Notes: a model not told the origin generated them from the letters alone. A stretch of DNA of 49,265 nt from Endotrypanum monterogeii (GCA_000333855.2 CM007348.1:805837-855101), one strand, 5' to 3'; shown: positions 27,682-37,913, counted from the first letter of the stretch. Translations and numbers: made by a program.

Positions 27682-28750
27682 GCCCAAGCGAAGATCGCAT
27701 GCGTGCCTGCGTTTGGGCACCTACAGGGGCATGCAGTCCAAGCTGCGAAACCGCGTGTTTTTTTTTTCCAGCATCGAGTCGTGACAGCGTAATGCACTGG
27801 GCGGGGGCAGACACCGTCGGGGGAGCAGCGGCGTTTTGCCCTTGAGTTTCACGCACTGCTTGTTGTCTACACATCTGCGCTCCTTCCCTCGTCCCTCATC
27901 TCCTTTCCGCGCTTGTTTCTGTTACCGGCATAAATCATCGGCTGTTCAGGTTGTTTTCATTATATATAAAAAAAGATTGTGTCGGTACTCGTAGACGCGC
28001 GGGTCGCGGTGGTGTTTTCTCCTCAACAGGGAGCATTAAGTACGGGCGCACGCGCCCGCACACACGCACACATATAGACATACACACAGCCGCACACCGG
28101 CGCTTGGCGCGACAGGGGATGGGCCTTTCTTCCTCCGGTTCCCCTTCCAAGGGATTGGGTGGAAAAAAAAAATAGTACGCGCAAAAAAAAGGAAAAAAAG
28201 TTGACGCTGAAAAAGCGGACGCGCTCAGGGAGTGACACTTAACTTCTTTTTCCTTGGTCCCTAACTAGTCTTTTCGCTGCTTTCCTCCCCTCGTGTTTTT
28301 GCATGCACAAGGGTGTACACAGCGGCTTTGCGTCCAAGAATCCTGCCATCTGCAACGTTGTACTCCCCTCTTTCGATTTGTGTCTTTGCGTCCCATTATC
28401 AAGCATGCTCACACATACATAGGCACACACAGACACACATGCACAGTCGTATGTGTCAACCCAGTCTACAGAGACGTCTCATTTTATTTTGAAGGGACGG
28501 TACGTTGGCACGGCGCTATTCGTTCAGGTATTTGCGCATATTTTTATTACTGGGTGCGTATCCGCTCATCATCAATTTCCAGTGCCTCCCTTCCTCCGCT
28601 GGAAAGGCAAATTCTGTAGTTAATTTTCGCTTCATTTTTTCCCCCTTGCTCGGCTCCTCTGCTTACCAGCAGAGGTTGCTGTACTGTCATAGAGTGTCGT
28701 CGTGAACGTGTGGCCGTCTTTCTCACTACCGCAGGGCGTAGCAAGCGGGC
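27682..28750. other. Spacer between eIF2B gamma and the lipase gene
   Basis: No supported gene. Contains A-rich runs near 28160-28200, short CA stretches near 28060-28090 and 28430, and T-rich runs. Confidence 0.55.
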
Positions 28751-28824
28751 CTTTTCTTCAATAATTTCTCGTCCTCCCATTCGTCCTCCCCCCCTCCCTC
28801 CTCCCATTCGCGCGGCTCTGCAAG
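28751..28824 (+). promoter_or_regulatory. Polypyrimidine tract and acceptor for the lipase gene
   Basis: A C/T-rich run (about 28768-28808) is followed by the AG at 28823-28824. The implied 5' UTR is about 71 nt. Confidence 0.55.
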
Positions 28825-28895
28825 CAACTTGTTTTACACCCGGCTACGTCTTCACAAGTAACAACGTTCCTCCAGGCACCTCCAGGGCGAACAAG

Positions 28896-30227
28896 ATGCA
28901 GTTTTCTGACGTTCTCAAAACGTCTCCAACGAAGGCGCCGCTGTGTTCGTTGCATTTTGTTTTGCTGCACCATGGCTACCGTGGCAAAGCCGTTGATTTG
29001 GAGTATTTATGGGAGACGAGCGAGATGATGCTGCAGAGCCACAACGCCAACAACACCGAACATGATGACAACGGCTTACCCGCACCTACCCCACGCCTTG
29101 TATTCATCCCTCCCAAAGACAACGACGGTAGCAACATGGATGCAGGCGTGTGGGCCTGTGCACATCGCTACATTGATCATGTCTGCGTCACTGTCTCTAC
29201 TACCGTGGCCAAGGTTTTCAGTGTCAGCGCTGGTCAGAGTTTCACTTCCGTCGAAGCGGTGTGTGACACCGGGGACGGCGGGCCACCCGCGACAAGGTAT
29301 GCGCTACATTTCAGCGCTGTAGGCCACTCGATGGGTGGCCTCATTCTTCGCGCCGCCTTTCCCACACTGATGGAGCGGATTGACAGCACCTACGTGGTGC
29401 CATCACAGGGGTGTGAGGTGCACTGGGAGGCTTTCTATACATTAGCATCTCCGCATCTAGGTGTGTACTACATGCTGTCCAACTTCGCAACATTTCTGGG
29501 CCGGTGGGTTGGACATCATATGTGGACAGCAGTGGCAGATCTGTTTTGCAAGAACGATGTGGTGAATGTGGACTTGGTTTCCGAGGAGAGCCTCGCAGCC
29601 TGGGCTCGCTTTAAGCGGCGGGTGATGCTCAACGTCGTGAATGATGGCAGCGTACTGACGTACAGCAGCAGTTTTGTCGTGCCGGTTCACGTGTTGAAGC
29701 GTGTCGGAGCAACACAGCCCACAGAAGGGACGTGCACCAATGCGCTCTCTACGCGAGCAGACAAGACTGATGCCCCAGGCGCGGACTCGGTTGTTTGTGA
29801 TCTTGGCCGTCTCGGTTTCCGGTGTGCATCGTCGAAGGAGGAGCTGCGATCCAACGGCGTCCTCCTGACAGAGATCTCACCTGAGCGGTGGCCCCCCGGT
29901 GTTCTTCCTAAGGAGCGTGCCCTGGCGGAGCGCATTCTGAGGCACGTGGCCCCACTGGAGCTTCACTTCATTGACTTTCGCCCGGCGTACACTCGTATGA
30001 TGTCCCCGGGACCAACTGGTGCGGGTTGTGGAGAAGGGGCGCCCCAAATCGGCTTCGTGGCGGGGAAGATGATCGGTTTAGGGGCCCACAACTTCGCTCA
30101 CGGCGCGTTGACGTGTCAATCACCTTTCAAATATCCCTCCGTCTTCGGGTTTGTCTCGGAGTACATTGCTGAGGACTTGCTGGCCATTCCTTCTCGGAGG
30201 GCTACACAGGTGCCACTCGCACAGTAG
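28896..30227 (+). CDS. DUF676-type putative serine esterase/lipase
   Basis: A protein of 443 residues with an alpha/beta-hydrolase fold. Seen: an N-terminal beta strand and oxyanion-hole region LHFVLLHHGYRG (19-30), and the nucleophile elbow GHSMGG with S145 as the likely catalytic serine. A TLASPHLGVYY block follows, typical of DUF676 (LipA/ROG1-like) enzymes. A C-terminal His-containing stretch (GAHNFAHGAL) could supply the catalytic histidine. The substrate is unknown; family members act on lipids or acylated compounds. No signal peptide or membrane segment is clear from this ATG. A frame extending upstream to a GTG at 28710 would add 62 Pro/Arg-rich residues that overlap the splice tract, so it is not used. 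Confidence 0.82.
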   Translation: MQFSDVLKTSPTKAPLCSLHFVLLHHGYRGKAVDLEYLWETSEMMLQSHNANNTEHDDNGLPAPTPRLVFIPPKDNDGSNMDAGVWACAHRYIDHVCVTVSTTVAKVFSVSAGQSFTSVEAVCDTGDGGPPATRYALHFSAVGHSMGGLILRAAFPTLMERIDSTYVVPSQGCEVHWEAFYTLASPHLGVYYMLSNFATFLGRWVGHHMWTAVADLFCKNDVVNVDLVSEESLAAWARFKRRVMLNVVNDGSVLTYSSSFVVPVHVLKRVGATQPTEGTCTNALSTRADKTDAPGADSVVCDLGRLGFRCASSKEELRSNGVLLTEISPERWPPGVLPKERALAERILRHVAPLELHFIDFRPAYTRMMSPGPTGAGCGEGAPQIGFVAGKMIGLGAHNFAHGALTCQSPFKYPSVFGFVSEYIAEDLLAIPSRRATQVPLAQ

Positions 30228-30880
30228 ATAGGCCATAACCTCTGCCACAGCTTTCGATGGGGATGTTGCAAAGCGCTACGGCAAAGACAGCGGCTTGTGC
30301 CCCCCCCCTCCCCCCCTCCTCCCCCCCCCCCACCACACACACTATCTATTATAAAGCTACTGGTGTGCTATGCGGCGGTGTATTGAAGCGACATCCACAC
30401 TTGCACGTGCATGCTTCTGCCTTCACTTTCTCTCCTGCACATTGGTTTGTTAGTCCGTCCTCCCCCTCCCCTCCCCTCCCCTCCCCTCCCCCTCCCCTCC
30501 CCTCCCCTCCTCTTGCAGTGCTGTCCCACACGGGCAACACGTACCCAGTCTTCAATCAGGCAGGGCCTTCCACCCAAACAGTCTACTTCACTGCTTATGA
30601 GCAAGGGAAGTGTTGTCCTCAATTGAGAGGATTATTTGAGTGTGGACGCGTTGGCGCGCATTTTGATGCGGCGTGTCACACACAGGCCATATCACTACAC
30701 AGAGGTCACGAGTTGTCTCCCTTCGCGCATCCCTGTCCATTGTACTATCCATTACTTCTTTTTCTCGCCCCGCGTCGATATATCTATCCCTCCACTTCGC
30801 TTACCAACTTATTTACTTGCTTTTTTTTTTCCCACGTAAATGTGTCCATCGCGCATTCCTGTCTGATTCCTGTGATTTGA
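30228..30880. other. Spacer between the lipase and FG-GAP genes
   Basis: Mostly long C runs (30301-30330) and the CTCCC repeat tract (30460-30512). It also contains T-rich sequence. No supported gene. Confidence 0.6.
30460..30518 (+). promoter_or_regulatory. (CTCCC)n polypyrimidine tract with TCTTGCAG acceptor
   Basis: About fifty bases of CTCCC-type repeats end in TCTTGCAG, with the AG at 30517-30518. It is the most canonical-looking acceptor in the spacer, yet the next convincing ATG is 524 nt away at 31042. It may give a long 5' UTR for the FG-GAP gene. Confidence 0.5.
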
Positions 30881-30886
30881 TATCAG
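30818..30886 (+). promoter_or_regulatory. Second candidate tract and acceptor for the FG-GAP gene
   Basis: T10 and CCC at about 30821-30833 are followed by the first AG at 30885-30886, then another at 30890-30891. The implied 5' UTR is about 150 nt. Confidence 0.45.
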
Positions 30887-31041
30887 ATCAGTTTATTATT
30901 GTGTCCGCCACTGGAGCTGGTGCTTGGCTTGTTTATCTGCTCATTTATCATTCAGCGCTGCCTGCTGGGGCCCGTTCCGCACTCCGGTTCTTCATTGCCT
31001 TCTCCCCTTTTTTGCTCCCTCGTCTTGCGCTGTGGTTTTCG

Positions 31042-33492
31042 ATGGGCTATGCCGGGGTAGGCCGGACTGATGCGCCATACCGCCATGCCGGTAACCGTGA
31101 CACAGTCACACCACCGCTGTTGCGTTTTCTGACGCTTTCCTTGGTGCTCTGTGTCATGTTGGCGTCCGGTCAAGTTTCTTCTACGGTGGCCCAAGTGCTG
31201 CCGCATCGTGTTGCGCTTGGGGCGTGGGTTGATGTCACATCCACTTTTTTTAGCACTGCCGACACTCCTTTCGTTCTGAACAGTGGAACGCGAGAAGATG
31301 CACCTGCTCCACCGCTGCAGGTCTTGGCGCTGGTCGACTGGCGGAGTCGACGGCGCACAGGGCTTCTCAGTACTTGGCCCAACCAGTCTTCGCTGACGCT
31401 CTGGGAGAACCTTAATGATGTAACCCCCGCTTCACGCATCATTTCCTCTGATTTGGTCTACCGTGCAGCGTGGTCGACCGCACCGCTGTCCGCGAAGTCG
31501 GTTACCGGAGGCACTGTCAGCGTTACAGAGCTCAGGGTGGTCAGCGCGATCGGGGCCGATCTTCTCGGTGTCGGTGAGCTTGATGTTGTTGTGCAGGCCA
31601 GCGATGGATCCATCTGGGCCCTGAACCACTCTTCCGCCGGCTCAGCATCATCATCTCCCTCGTCTCGCCCGACGTTGGAGCCCATTATTATCATCAGCGC
31701 CAACACGGCTGCTTCCCGTGACACTGCCAATACCGTCAAGGCGGCGGAAGAGGTTTCCCTACAGTTTAAGATACCAAGTGGTCCCCAGCTCGCTGTAGTG
31801 CCAGATTTTTCATGCAGCCAATCCAACTTCCACGTGGCGCAGTCAGCATTGGCGTTCGTGAATGTGCACGATCAGCTCGTCCTGCTTTCTCGTGTTGCGA
31901 ATACGACGAGTTCATCGACGTCGGAGTGGCCTCCCAGTTACGTGGCACGTGTGCTCGCAGACGAGAGCAGCGATACAACACACAGAGTTGTGTTGCCGTT
32001 CTCTATTGTCATGGAGGACGTCAACGAGGACTGCGCAGCGGAGCTGCTTTATGCGGTGCGCGACTCGCAGGCGCAGCTGTATGAGATCTACATGCTAAAT
32101 CCAAATGAAGTAACCACCTTCTCCCCAACAGGCAGCGCTGCAGCATCTGCTTCTGCGTCTTCGCATCGAGTGCTCCAGCTAGAGGAGAGCGCGGGAGAAC
32201 GCTATGGCGATGCTTTCACACTCGCCGACGTCAACGGCGATGGTCTACCGGAGCTGCTGCTCCCTGTTCAGCTCGCCCACGGCAGATCGTCTTGCGCTGC
32301 ATCAGACACACGAAATGATGCAGAAGTCTGCACGCCGTATCATGCCATCCGCGTTTTCTATCCGATTCGCGCTGCCTCAGCTAGGGGTCCGCCATCGTGC
32401 AGCTCTTCTTCGCAGAGCGACGAGCGACATCTCCAGTACAAGCTCTCCCAAAGTGAGTTGGTTGTCTTAACAGAGGAGTGGTGTGACGTGGCTGATTGGA
32501 ATGACAGCCGCGAGCCAGTTCTGGACAACAGGCTTTCTTTATACATGCCGAGCTACCCCTCGGCACCGTTGGTGCTCCGACCAGGTGACTACAACCGAGA
32601 TCGACTCGTGGACCTGCTCATTCCCAGCTCCTTTGGTCCTATCGTGTTGACCTCTCGTGTTGTGAAGGGCGCTTGGTCAATGCTGTGCACACCCCTGGAC
32701 GCAAGCACCGGAAGAAAAGCCGTGAGGCAGACCAACGTAATCCGACGGTTTATGAGCTTCTCCACGGCGGGACGCGAGTCGTATCGTACCGCCACCCCTT
32801 TTTTTAGTACACTAGCGCAGCTTGGACGACTTGAGGTAGTGTTAACCCACCACGGGCGGTATGCAATCAACGCCACAGAGAGAGGAGCGGCCGTGACAGC
32901 GGTCGATGCGGCGACAAAGGCCCTACAAGTTTACCAAAACGCAGGGCTGCCGAGCAGATCATACTCTCTCTCCGCCGCGGCCATCACAGGAGTCGCGTAC
33001 GGTGCCGCATGTGTTGGGGCGACGCATCACATGACCTGGCAGGATATTCACATGCGCTCGCACTGGGCCACCGTGACGCAGCTTGGGCGGACGCAGGGAC
33101 ACGCGCTGCTCTCCTCTCACGTTTTGATCGGTCTTGACGAAACGTTTTCTTACGTTCACGGCTACACTGTCGGGCTGCGCGTGACGCGCCAGGCGGGCGA
33201 CGGGGGGAGTCTCTCCCACGTGAGGGGGCTCAACAGAACAGTGCTCACACAGACACTGCAGCGTAGGGAGTGGCCGTCGTACTTGGTTCCGAATGCAGCG
33301 GTGTTTGTGCAGCTGACCCCGGTTAACAAGCCGAAGGGGTGGCGCCTGGAGATGTATCTTCCCACGTCGTCATATCGTGTGCTACTGATAATCGCGGTGA
33401 CTGGGGGGCTCATTGTCATTGGGCTACCGGCGGTATGGCTGCGCTGTACAGAAATGCAAGAGGACTACAAGGAGTGGCGCACTCCGTTGTGA
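31042..33492 (+). CDS. FG-GAP/VCBS-repeat type I membrane protein (ITFG1/TIP-like)
   Basis: A protein of 816 residues. A hydrophobic stretch FLTLSLVLCVMLASG near residues 28-45 looks like a signal peptide or signal anchor. An in-frame ATG within it (31156) would give a shorter form. The ectodomain has calcium-loop motifs typical of FG-GAP/VCBS beta-propellers: DVNEDCAAELLYAV (about 326), DVNGDGLPELLLPV (about 396) and DYNRDRLVDLLIPS (about 516). One transmembrane helix lies near 778-803, followed by a short acidic and basic tail. This architecture matches the T-cell immunomodulatory protein/ITFG1 family, which is widespread in eukaryotes; its role in trypanosomatids is unknown to me. The open frame runs back to a GTG at 30673 through spacer and is not used. 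An extracytoplasmic or surface location is inferred. Confidence 0.78.
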   Translation: MGYAGVGRTDAPYRHAGNRDTVTPPLLRFLTLSLVLCVMLASGQVSSTVAQVLPHRVALGAWVDVTSTFFSTADTPFVLNSGTREDAPAPPLQVLALVDWRSRRRTGLLSTWPNQSSLTLWENLNDVTPASRIISSDLVYRAAWSTAPLSAKSVTGGTVSVTELRVVSAIGADLLGVGELDVVVQASDGSIWALNHSSAGSASSSPSSRPTLEPIIIISANTAASRDTANTVKAAEEVSLQFKIPSGPQLAVVPDFSCSQSNFHVAQSALAFVNVHDQLVLLSRVANTTSSSTSEWPPSYVARVLADESSDTTHRVVLPFSIVMEDVNEDCAAELLYAVRDSQAQLYEIYMLNPNEVTTFSPTGSAAASASASSHRVLQLEESAGERYGDAFTLADVNGDGLPELLLPVQLAHGRSSCAASDTRNDAEVCTPYHAIRVFYPIRAASARGPPSCSSSSQSDERHLQYKLSQSELVVLTEEWCDVADWNDSREPVLDNRLSLYMPSYPSAPLVLRPGDYNRDRLVDLLIPSSFGPIVLTSRVVKGAWSMLCTPLDASTGRKAVRQTNVIRRFMSFSTAGRESYRTATPFFSTLAQLGRLEVVLTHHGRYAINATERGAAVTAVDAATKALQVYQNAGLPSRSYSLSAAAITGVAYGAACVGATHHMTWQDIHMRSHWATVTQLGRTQGHALLSSHVLIGLDETFSYVHGYTVGLRVTRQAGDGGSLSHVRGLNRTVLTQTLQRREWPSYLVPNAAVFVQLTPVNKPKGWRLEMYLPTSSYRVLLIIAVTGGLIVIGLPAVWLRCTEMQEDYKEWRTPL

Positions 33493-34029
33493 GCCTTGGC
33501 AAGACATGTGTGGCGAAACAGGGGGTGGGGTGGAGAGACATGTGCAGACGACTCGATGGGTCTAGGTGAAGTGTGTGCGTATGTGCAGCACTTATTTACT
33601 GAAAGGGAGGAGGAAACTTTTTTGCCTTTTAAAAGTTTTTGTTTTTCAAAATTATTATCGACACCCATGATGCTGGCACTTGTACGCATGTTGCAGCTTA
33701 GGTCTACAGCCTACTCACAGTCTCACCCCAGATGAGGTCTCGACAGACGGGTGCGAATCCACTGAAGCTGAATATTTTTTTCATGGCGTTGGGGTGCTCT
33801 GCTTTCGACAGTCATCGTCTAGTCGACATGCCACCCTCGAGACAATTGTTGTCTTCTACAGCTCCTCAAATAAAAGCTTGATGTGGCCAGTGATGGACCC
33901 TACCCCTTATTTCTCTTCCGCTCTTGTGAGTGCACTTTTCTATTTATCCTTGGCCACGCCCGTTTCCCTTCTCTGAAGGTACTAGCTGCAACCGCAGTGT
34001 CCGCTTGCTAGCTGTCCTCGGCGTGTCCT
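33493..34029. other. Spacer between the FG-GAP and uS14 genes
   Basis: No supported gene. T-rich stretches occur near 33615-33660 and pyrimidine-rich sequence rises towards 34000. Confidence 0.6.
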
Positions 34030-34226
34030 CCTCTTTGTTTTTATTCCTACCCCCTCCATTTTTTTCTTTCCCCTGGTTACTGCCTTCATTGCCTACCGCA
34101 CACTGCTTCCCTTCCCCCCCTCCTACACGACCTCGTCTTCACACGCTCTCTCAATGTACGTTCGTCTCAACCGACGTCCTCCCTATATATATATTTTTTG
34201 ATACCTCCCCTCACTATACTTCACAG
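34030..34226 (+). promoter_or_regulatory. Long pyrimidine-rich region and acceptor for uS14
   Basis: C/T-rich sequence extends over almost 200 bp. Its last segment (about 34200-34222) precedes the AG at 34225-34226, leaving an 18-nt 5' UTR. A long, strong tract fits a highly expressed ribosomal-protein gene. Confidence 0.55.
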
Positions 34227-34244
34227 AACCACACTACACTAATC

Positions 34245-34418
34245 ATGGGCCATCTCGACCAGTGGCGTTCCCGTCAGAAGATCGGCATGGGCAAGGGTTC
34301 CCGCTGCTGCGTCATCTGCTCTAACCAGAAGGCCCTGATCCGCAAGTACGAGCTGAACGTGTGCCGTCAGTGCTTCCGTGAGAATGCCGAGCACATCGGT
34401 TTCACCAAGCTGCGCTAA
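34245..34418 (+). CDS. RPS29: 40S ribosomal protein uS14 (S29)
   Basis: A protein of 57 residues, the normal size for eukaryotic S29. It sits in the head of the small ribosomal subunit and contacts 18S rRNA. The zinc ligands are visible as C22-x2-C25 and C40-x2-C43, with the family block [13 protein letters not shown] and the ending [12 protein letters not shown]. The longer open frame upstream translates the splice tract; the ATG at 34245 gives the exact family N-terminus. Confidence 0.97.
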   Translation: MGHLDQWRSRQKIGMGKGSRCCVICSNQKALIRKYELNVCRQCFRENAEHIGFTKLR

Positions 34419-35859
34419 GTCACATGCGGTGCCAACAAAGTGAAGGTACAACAGAGGGGGCGGCGAGGGGGTTTGTGAGGAAGAGAGAGGGCCAAGCAGT
34501 GAAGAGATGAGCGAGCTCAAGAAGCCGTTGGCACACCCCCAGCGTATTCCAGCTCGCTCACTCACTCACTCACTTCGCACTTCTTAAACATTTCCCTTCT
34601 TCTTAGGGCCGTGATTGGATTTGTTTGCTTCTTTTTTTCTCCCCGGTTTCCTACCCTGTTTTCATTTCCCTTGTGTGCATATGTGTGCGCATATATGCAG
34701 ACTCGCTTGTATGTGTTTCGATTACTTTGTTGTGCATGTGTAGTTCAGTTGTCGGTTCCTCGCCTTCCTTTTTTTTAATTTGTGTGTGTGCGTGTGCTTT
34801 AAAGTTGATTCATTTATTCCTTCAGCCCAGTTGCGGCACCCATCGCGCTTCCTCCCCCTCCCCACTGCTCTCTTCTCTCTCGCTTAAAGAAGTGTGTGTG
34901 CGGGTGTCTGTGTGCGTGTGTACGCGTCCGCCTTCACATCTTTGCTGTCAGTGTTTCGATGGAGAGATCTCTGCCCTTTCCCTTTCCCTTTCCTGCCTTC
35001 ATCATTTCGTAGCCTCTTTGTTGGGTGCTGATGCTCATGTCATCTTCCGAAGGACACGATCGAGAACTAGGGGGAGGGGGTGGTGGTGGTGAACCAGAGT
35101 TGTTTGCTCGAGGAGGGGGGTAGAAAAGGGGTGGGGGCAAAACGTGCCGTCAGGCAGTGGCAGTGTCGTGTACTTGGGAATCTATCTGAGGCACAAAGGA
35201 GTCACTCGTAGCAGCGAGATCATCAAAGTTCGAGTGGAGACGAAAGAAGGGGCAGGATGGGGCGGGTAACACTAAATAGTGAGGGCTCGTGCAGACAAAG
35301 GATATATGCATTCATCTCCCTTATACACACACGCACACACAGAGACACATCCATGCGTGTTACTCAGGGTAACGATCGCCAAGTTGCGACTGCGGGCATG
35401 CTGTTTGTCCCCATAGTCGCTCGTCCTCACCGCATCTCCTCCTCCTCGTTGCAGCGCTGGTGAGGCATCGCCTCGCAGACCACTGGTTGACTTCAGCGCT
35501 GCTCGTATGAAGGACGAGACGCTCTCGGCAGGCCAACTGGTGCGTGTTCTCTGTGGTGGACATTATCCCCCCTCTTTCGTCTTCCTGCTTACCCTATTGT
35601 CTCCTCAACGCGTTTGACTGCCTCTCGCCTTTCGTCAGCTCCCCCATCCTCCCCGATGTAACTTCTTCTGCACTTGGGACCGGCAAGCCGGTTCCTGCAG
35701 ATGCGTATGGGGTACCGAGGGTGGCAACCAAGCCCTCATTTCTCCATACCCCTCTTTTTTTTCAGAACACGAAAACGGGGCATGTGATTTTCAGACGAGA
35801 ATGTTTCTAGGCAATTTGATCCATCCCTCCTTAATCATTTTATCTGATGAACATCACAG

Positions 35860-35897
<38 letters not shown>

Positions 35898-36119
35898 GCA
35901 CGCACACACGCACATACATTCACACTCTTCTCGCCTCCATTGTGAGCCCTTATCGTCCTATTTTTCCTTTATATCTTCCCCCTTTCTAGCATATACCTTT
36001 ACGTCGTCATCACCACTATCACTACCGTCACCGCCAACAACAACAACAACCAAAAAAAAACGCAGTCGATGTGCAAGCCCCTGTATGCAAACATTTTCAT
36101 TTCTATTTCTCGAATTGCT
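34419..36119. other. Spacer between uS14 and NUBPL/Ind1
   Basis: About 1.7 kb with no supported gene. Contains a (CACT)n tandem near 34557-34573, pyrimidine-rich stretches, G-rich sequence near 35070-35130, a CA tract (35862-35915) and (CAA)n near 36034-36053. Confidence 0.55.
35862..35915. repeat. (CA)n microsatellite
   Basis: A CA tract of about 54 bp with A and G interruptions in its second half. Confidence 0.9.
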
Positions 36120-36208
36120 AGCTGACCACTACACCCCTCTCCCTCTTCATTGAACTGCGGCCGCGATACGTGTTTGCTTGGCCTCTTCCCTCTTGAACCT
36201 CACATTAG
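36120..36208 (+). promoter_or_regulatory. Polypyrimidine tract and acceptor for NUBPL/Ind1
   Basis: C/T-rich runs (about 36128-36150 and 36176-36204) precede the AG at 36207-36208. The implied 5' UTR is about 70 nt and contains a GT repeat. Confidence 0.5.
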
Positions 36209-36278
36209 GTGGTTATATTTCACGACGGTGTGTGCGTGTGTGTGCGTGTGTGCGTGCGTTTGGGGGAGGGGGCTAAAG

Positions 36279-37157
36279 ATGCACTTCTCCCGTGTATCAG
36301 TTCCGGGTATCAAGCGTGTAATCACCATCTGTAGTGCCAAGGGCGGTGTCGGCAAGTCCACCACCTCCGTCAATGTTGCTCTTGCTCTCAAGAATATGGG
36401 GTGTCGCGTCGGCCTCGTCGACGCCGACATCACGGGCCCGTCCATCCCTACGATGATGGGTGTGGAGAGCTCCCAAGTCGAGACATACCGAGTCGCTGGC
36501 AGTGACCGCTTCGGTCCGCCAGTGAATTTTGGGGTGAAGGTAATGAGCATGGGTCTTATCGTTCCATACGACGAGGCCATTGCCGTGCGCGGGCCCATGA
36601 TGAACAAATACATCCGTGCCCTGCTGTTTCAGACGGATTGGGACGAGCTGGACTACCTCCTGATCGACATGCCGCCTGGCACCAACGATGTGCATCTGAC
36701 CATTACGCAGGAAGTCATGCTCGCTGGCGCAGTGATCGTGTCAACGCCACAGAAAGTGGCTCTCATCGACGTGCGGCGTGGCATCGACATGTTCGCGGCT
36801 GTGAACACTCCAGTGCTGGGGCTTGTAGAGAATATGAGCTATTTCAAGTGCAGCAGTTGCGACACGCGACATTACCTCTTCGGCCACGGTGGCGTGGCAC
36901 GCGCAGCGGAGGAGTTGGGTGTGCCGTTTCTCGGCGAAATACCTTTCGTGGGTCGCATCATGCAGGACACGGACGAGGGCGTACCCCCAGCACTACGCGG
37001 GGACGCAACCTTGGAGTCAGCAAAGCCGTATTACGAACTGGCGGGGCGCATCCATGCTATTTTTGATGGGAACGAGAACAGCATGACTGAAGGCGACAGA
37101 GGGAATATCACTCGTCTACGCTCCACTGTCGCTGAGCCGACGATTACATTTGAGTGA
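36279..37157 (+). CDS. IND1: NUBPL/Ind1-like P-loop Fe-S assembly NTPase
   Basis: A protein of 292 residues in the Mrp/NBP35 family of Fe-S scaffold NTPases. The deviant Walker A KGGVGKST lies at 21-28 and the DADITGPS switch region at 48-55. The block DYLLIDMPPGTNDVHLT follows, and a CxxC pair (C191, C194) is expected to bridge a 4Fe-4S cluster at the dimer interface. Overall it resembles NUBPL/Ind1, which delivers clusters to mitochondrial complex I, more than the cytosolic NBP35/CFD1 proteins, since there is no N-terminal four-cysteine motif. The N-terminus before the P-loop domain is only about ten residues, so a mitochondrial presequence is minimal. No upstream in-frame ATG exists in the open frame, which extends to a TTG at 36150. 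Confidence 0.87.
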   Translation: MHFSRVSVPGIKRVITICSAKGGVGKSTTSVNVALALKNMGCRVGLVDADITGPSIPTMMGVESSQVETYRVAGSDRFGPPVNFGVKVMSMGLIVPYDEAIAVRGPMMNKYIRALLFQTDWDELDYLLIDMPPGTNDVHLTITQEVMLAGAVIVSTPQKVALIDVRRGIDMFAAVNTPVLGLVENMSYFKCSSCDTRHYLFGHGGVARAAEELGVPFLGEIPFVGRIMQDTDEGVPPALRGDATLESAKPYYELAGRIHAIFDGNENSMTEGDRGNITRLRSTVAEPTITFE

Positions 37158-37730
37158 AAGAAAAAAATACAAAAGGTATGTGCATGAGAAAACAACAAAG
37201 CATAAAAAAATTTGGTTTGAAGACACAAAAAAGAGAAGGGGGTCATATTCCGTAGGATTGGGGCACCACCCGCACTTCCTTGTTCTCTTGCTGCGTTTTA
37301 ACGACATCTCTTTGCTAGCTGTCGGCAATAGGATCGTTGCCTCCCCCCACCCACATACCCACACACACATGCCATCCCCCATCCTCATGAAACTAAAAAA
37401 ATATATATATATATCCTCTCTTTTGCTTCCTCTTCCCCCCCCCCCTCCCTCTCCTCCACCCAGTGACGCTCGGCAACCATCATCTTCGTCTTGCTTGTGC
37501 ATGTGTGTGTGTGTATGTGCCTCTCTGTCCAGGGGGTTTGACGAGTCACATTTTGCCTTTGCTTATATCTCATTTTTATTTTTTTAAATTTTACCGCGCT
37601 TTTTCGAGGGCTTTCCTGTGAAAACTGTGCTTGCATTGCCGTGTCGTCAACGTGCGGTTGTACATTTCTCGCTCTCAGTAACTGTGTGTGAGTGTGTGCG
37701 TGTCTGTCTGTCTGTGGATCTGAAGCTAGT
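37158..37730. other. Spacer downstream of NUBPL/Ind1
   Basis: About 570 bp with an A-rich start, a short TA run near 37398-37414, a C run near 37435-37445, and GT repeats. No supported gene. Confidence 0.6.
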
Positions 37731-37786
37731 CTTTTCTCCCTCGCCTTCCCACTTTTTACTTTTCCGTACGACACCCCCTTCTTTAG
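37731..37786 (+). promoter_or_regulatory. Polypyrimidine tract and acceptor for the orphan membrane-protein gene
   Basis: A T/C-rich run ends in CCCCCTTCTTTAG with the AG at 37785-37786. The implied 5' UTR is about 127 nt. Confidence 0.55.
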
Positions 37787-37913
37787 TGTATCTAGTCCTA
37801 AAACATACAAGAAAAGCAAGAGAACCAACAATAGCGCACGTACACACACGAAACAAATACGGAGTTTGTGGCTCACGTACAGTCAGAAGAGGAGACATTG
37901 CCTGTTCAAACCA

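Noticed and set aside
30673..31041. N-terminal extension of the FG-GAP protein
   Set aside because: Begins with GTG and crosses a T10 tract and candidate acceptors; no ATG in the extension.
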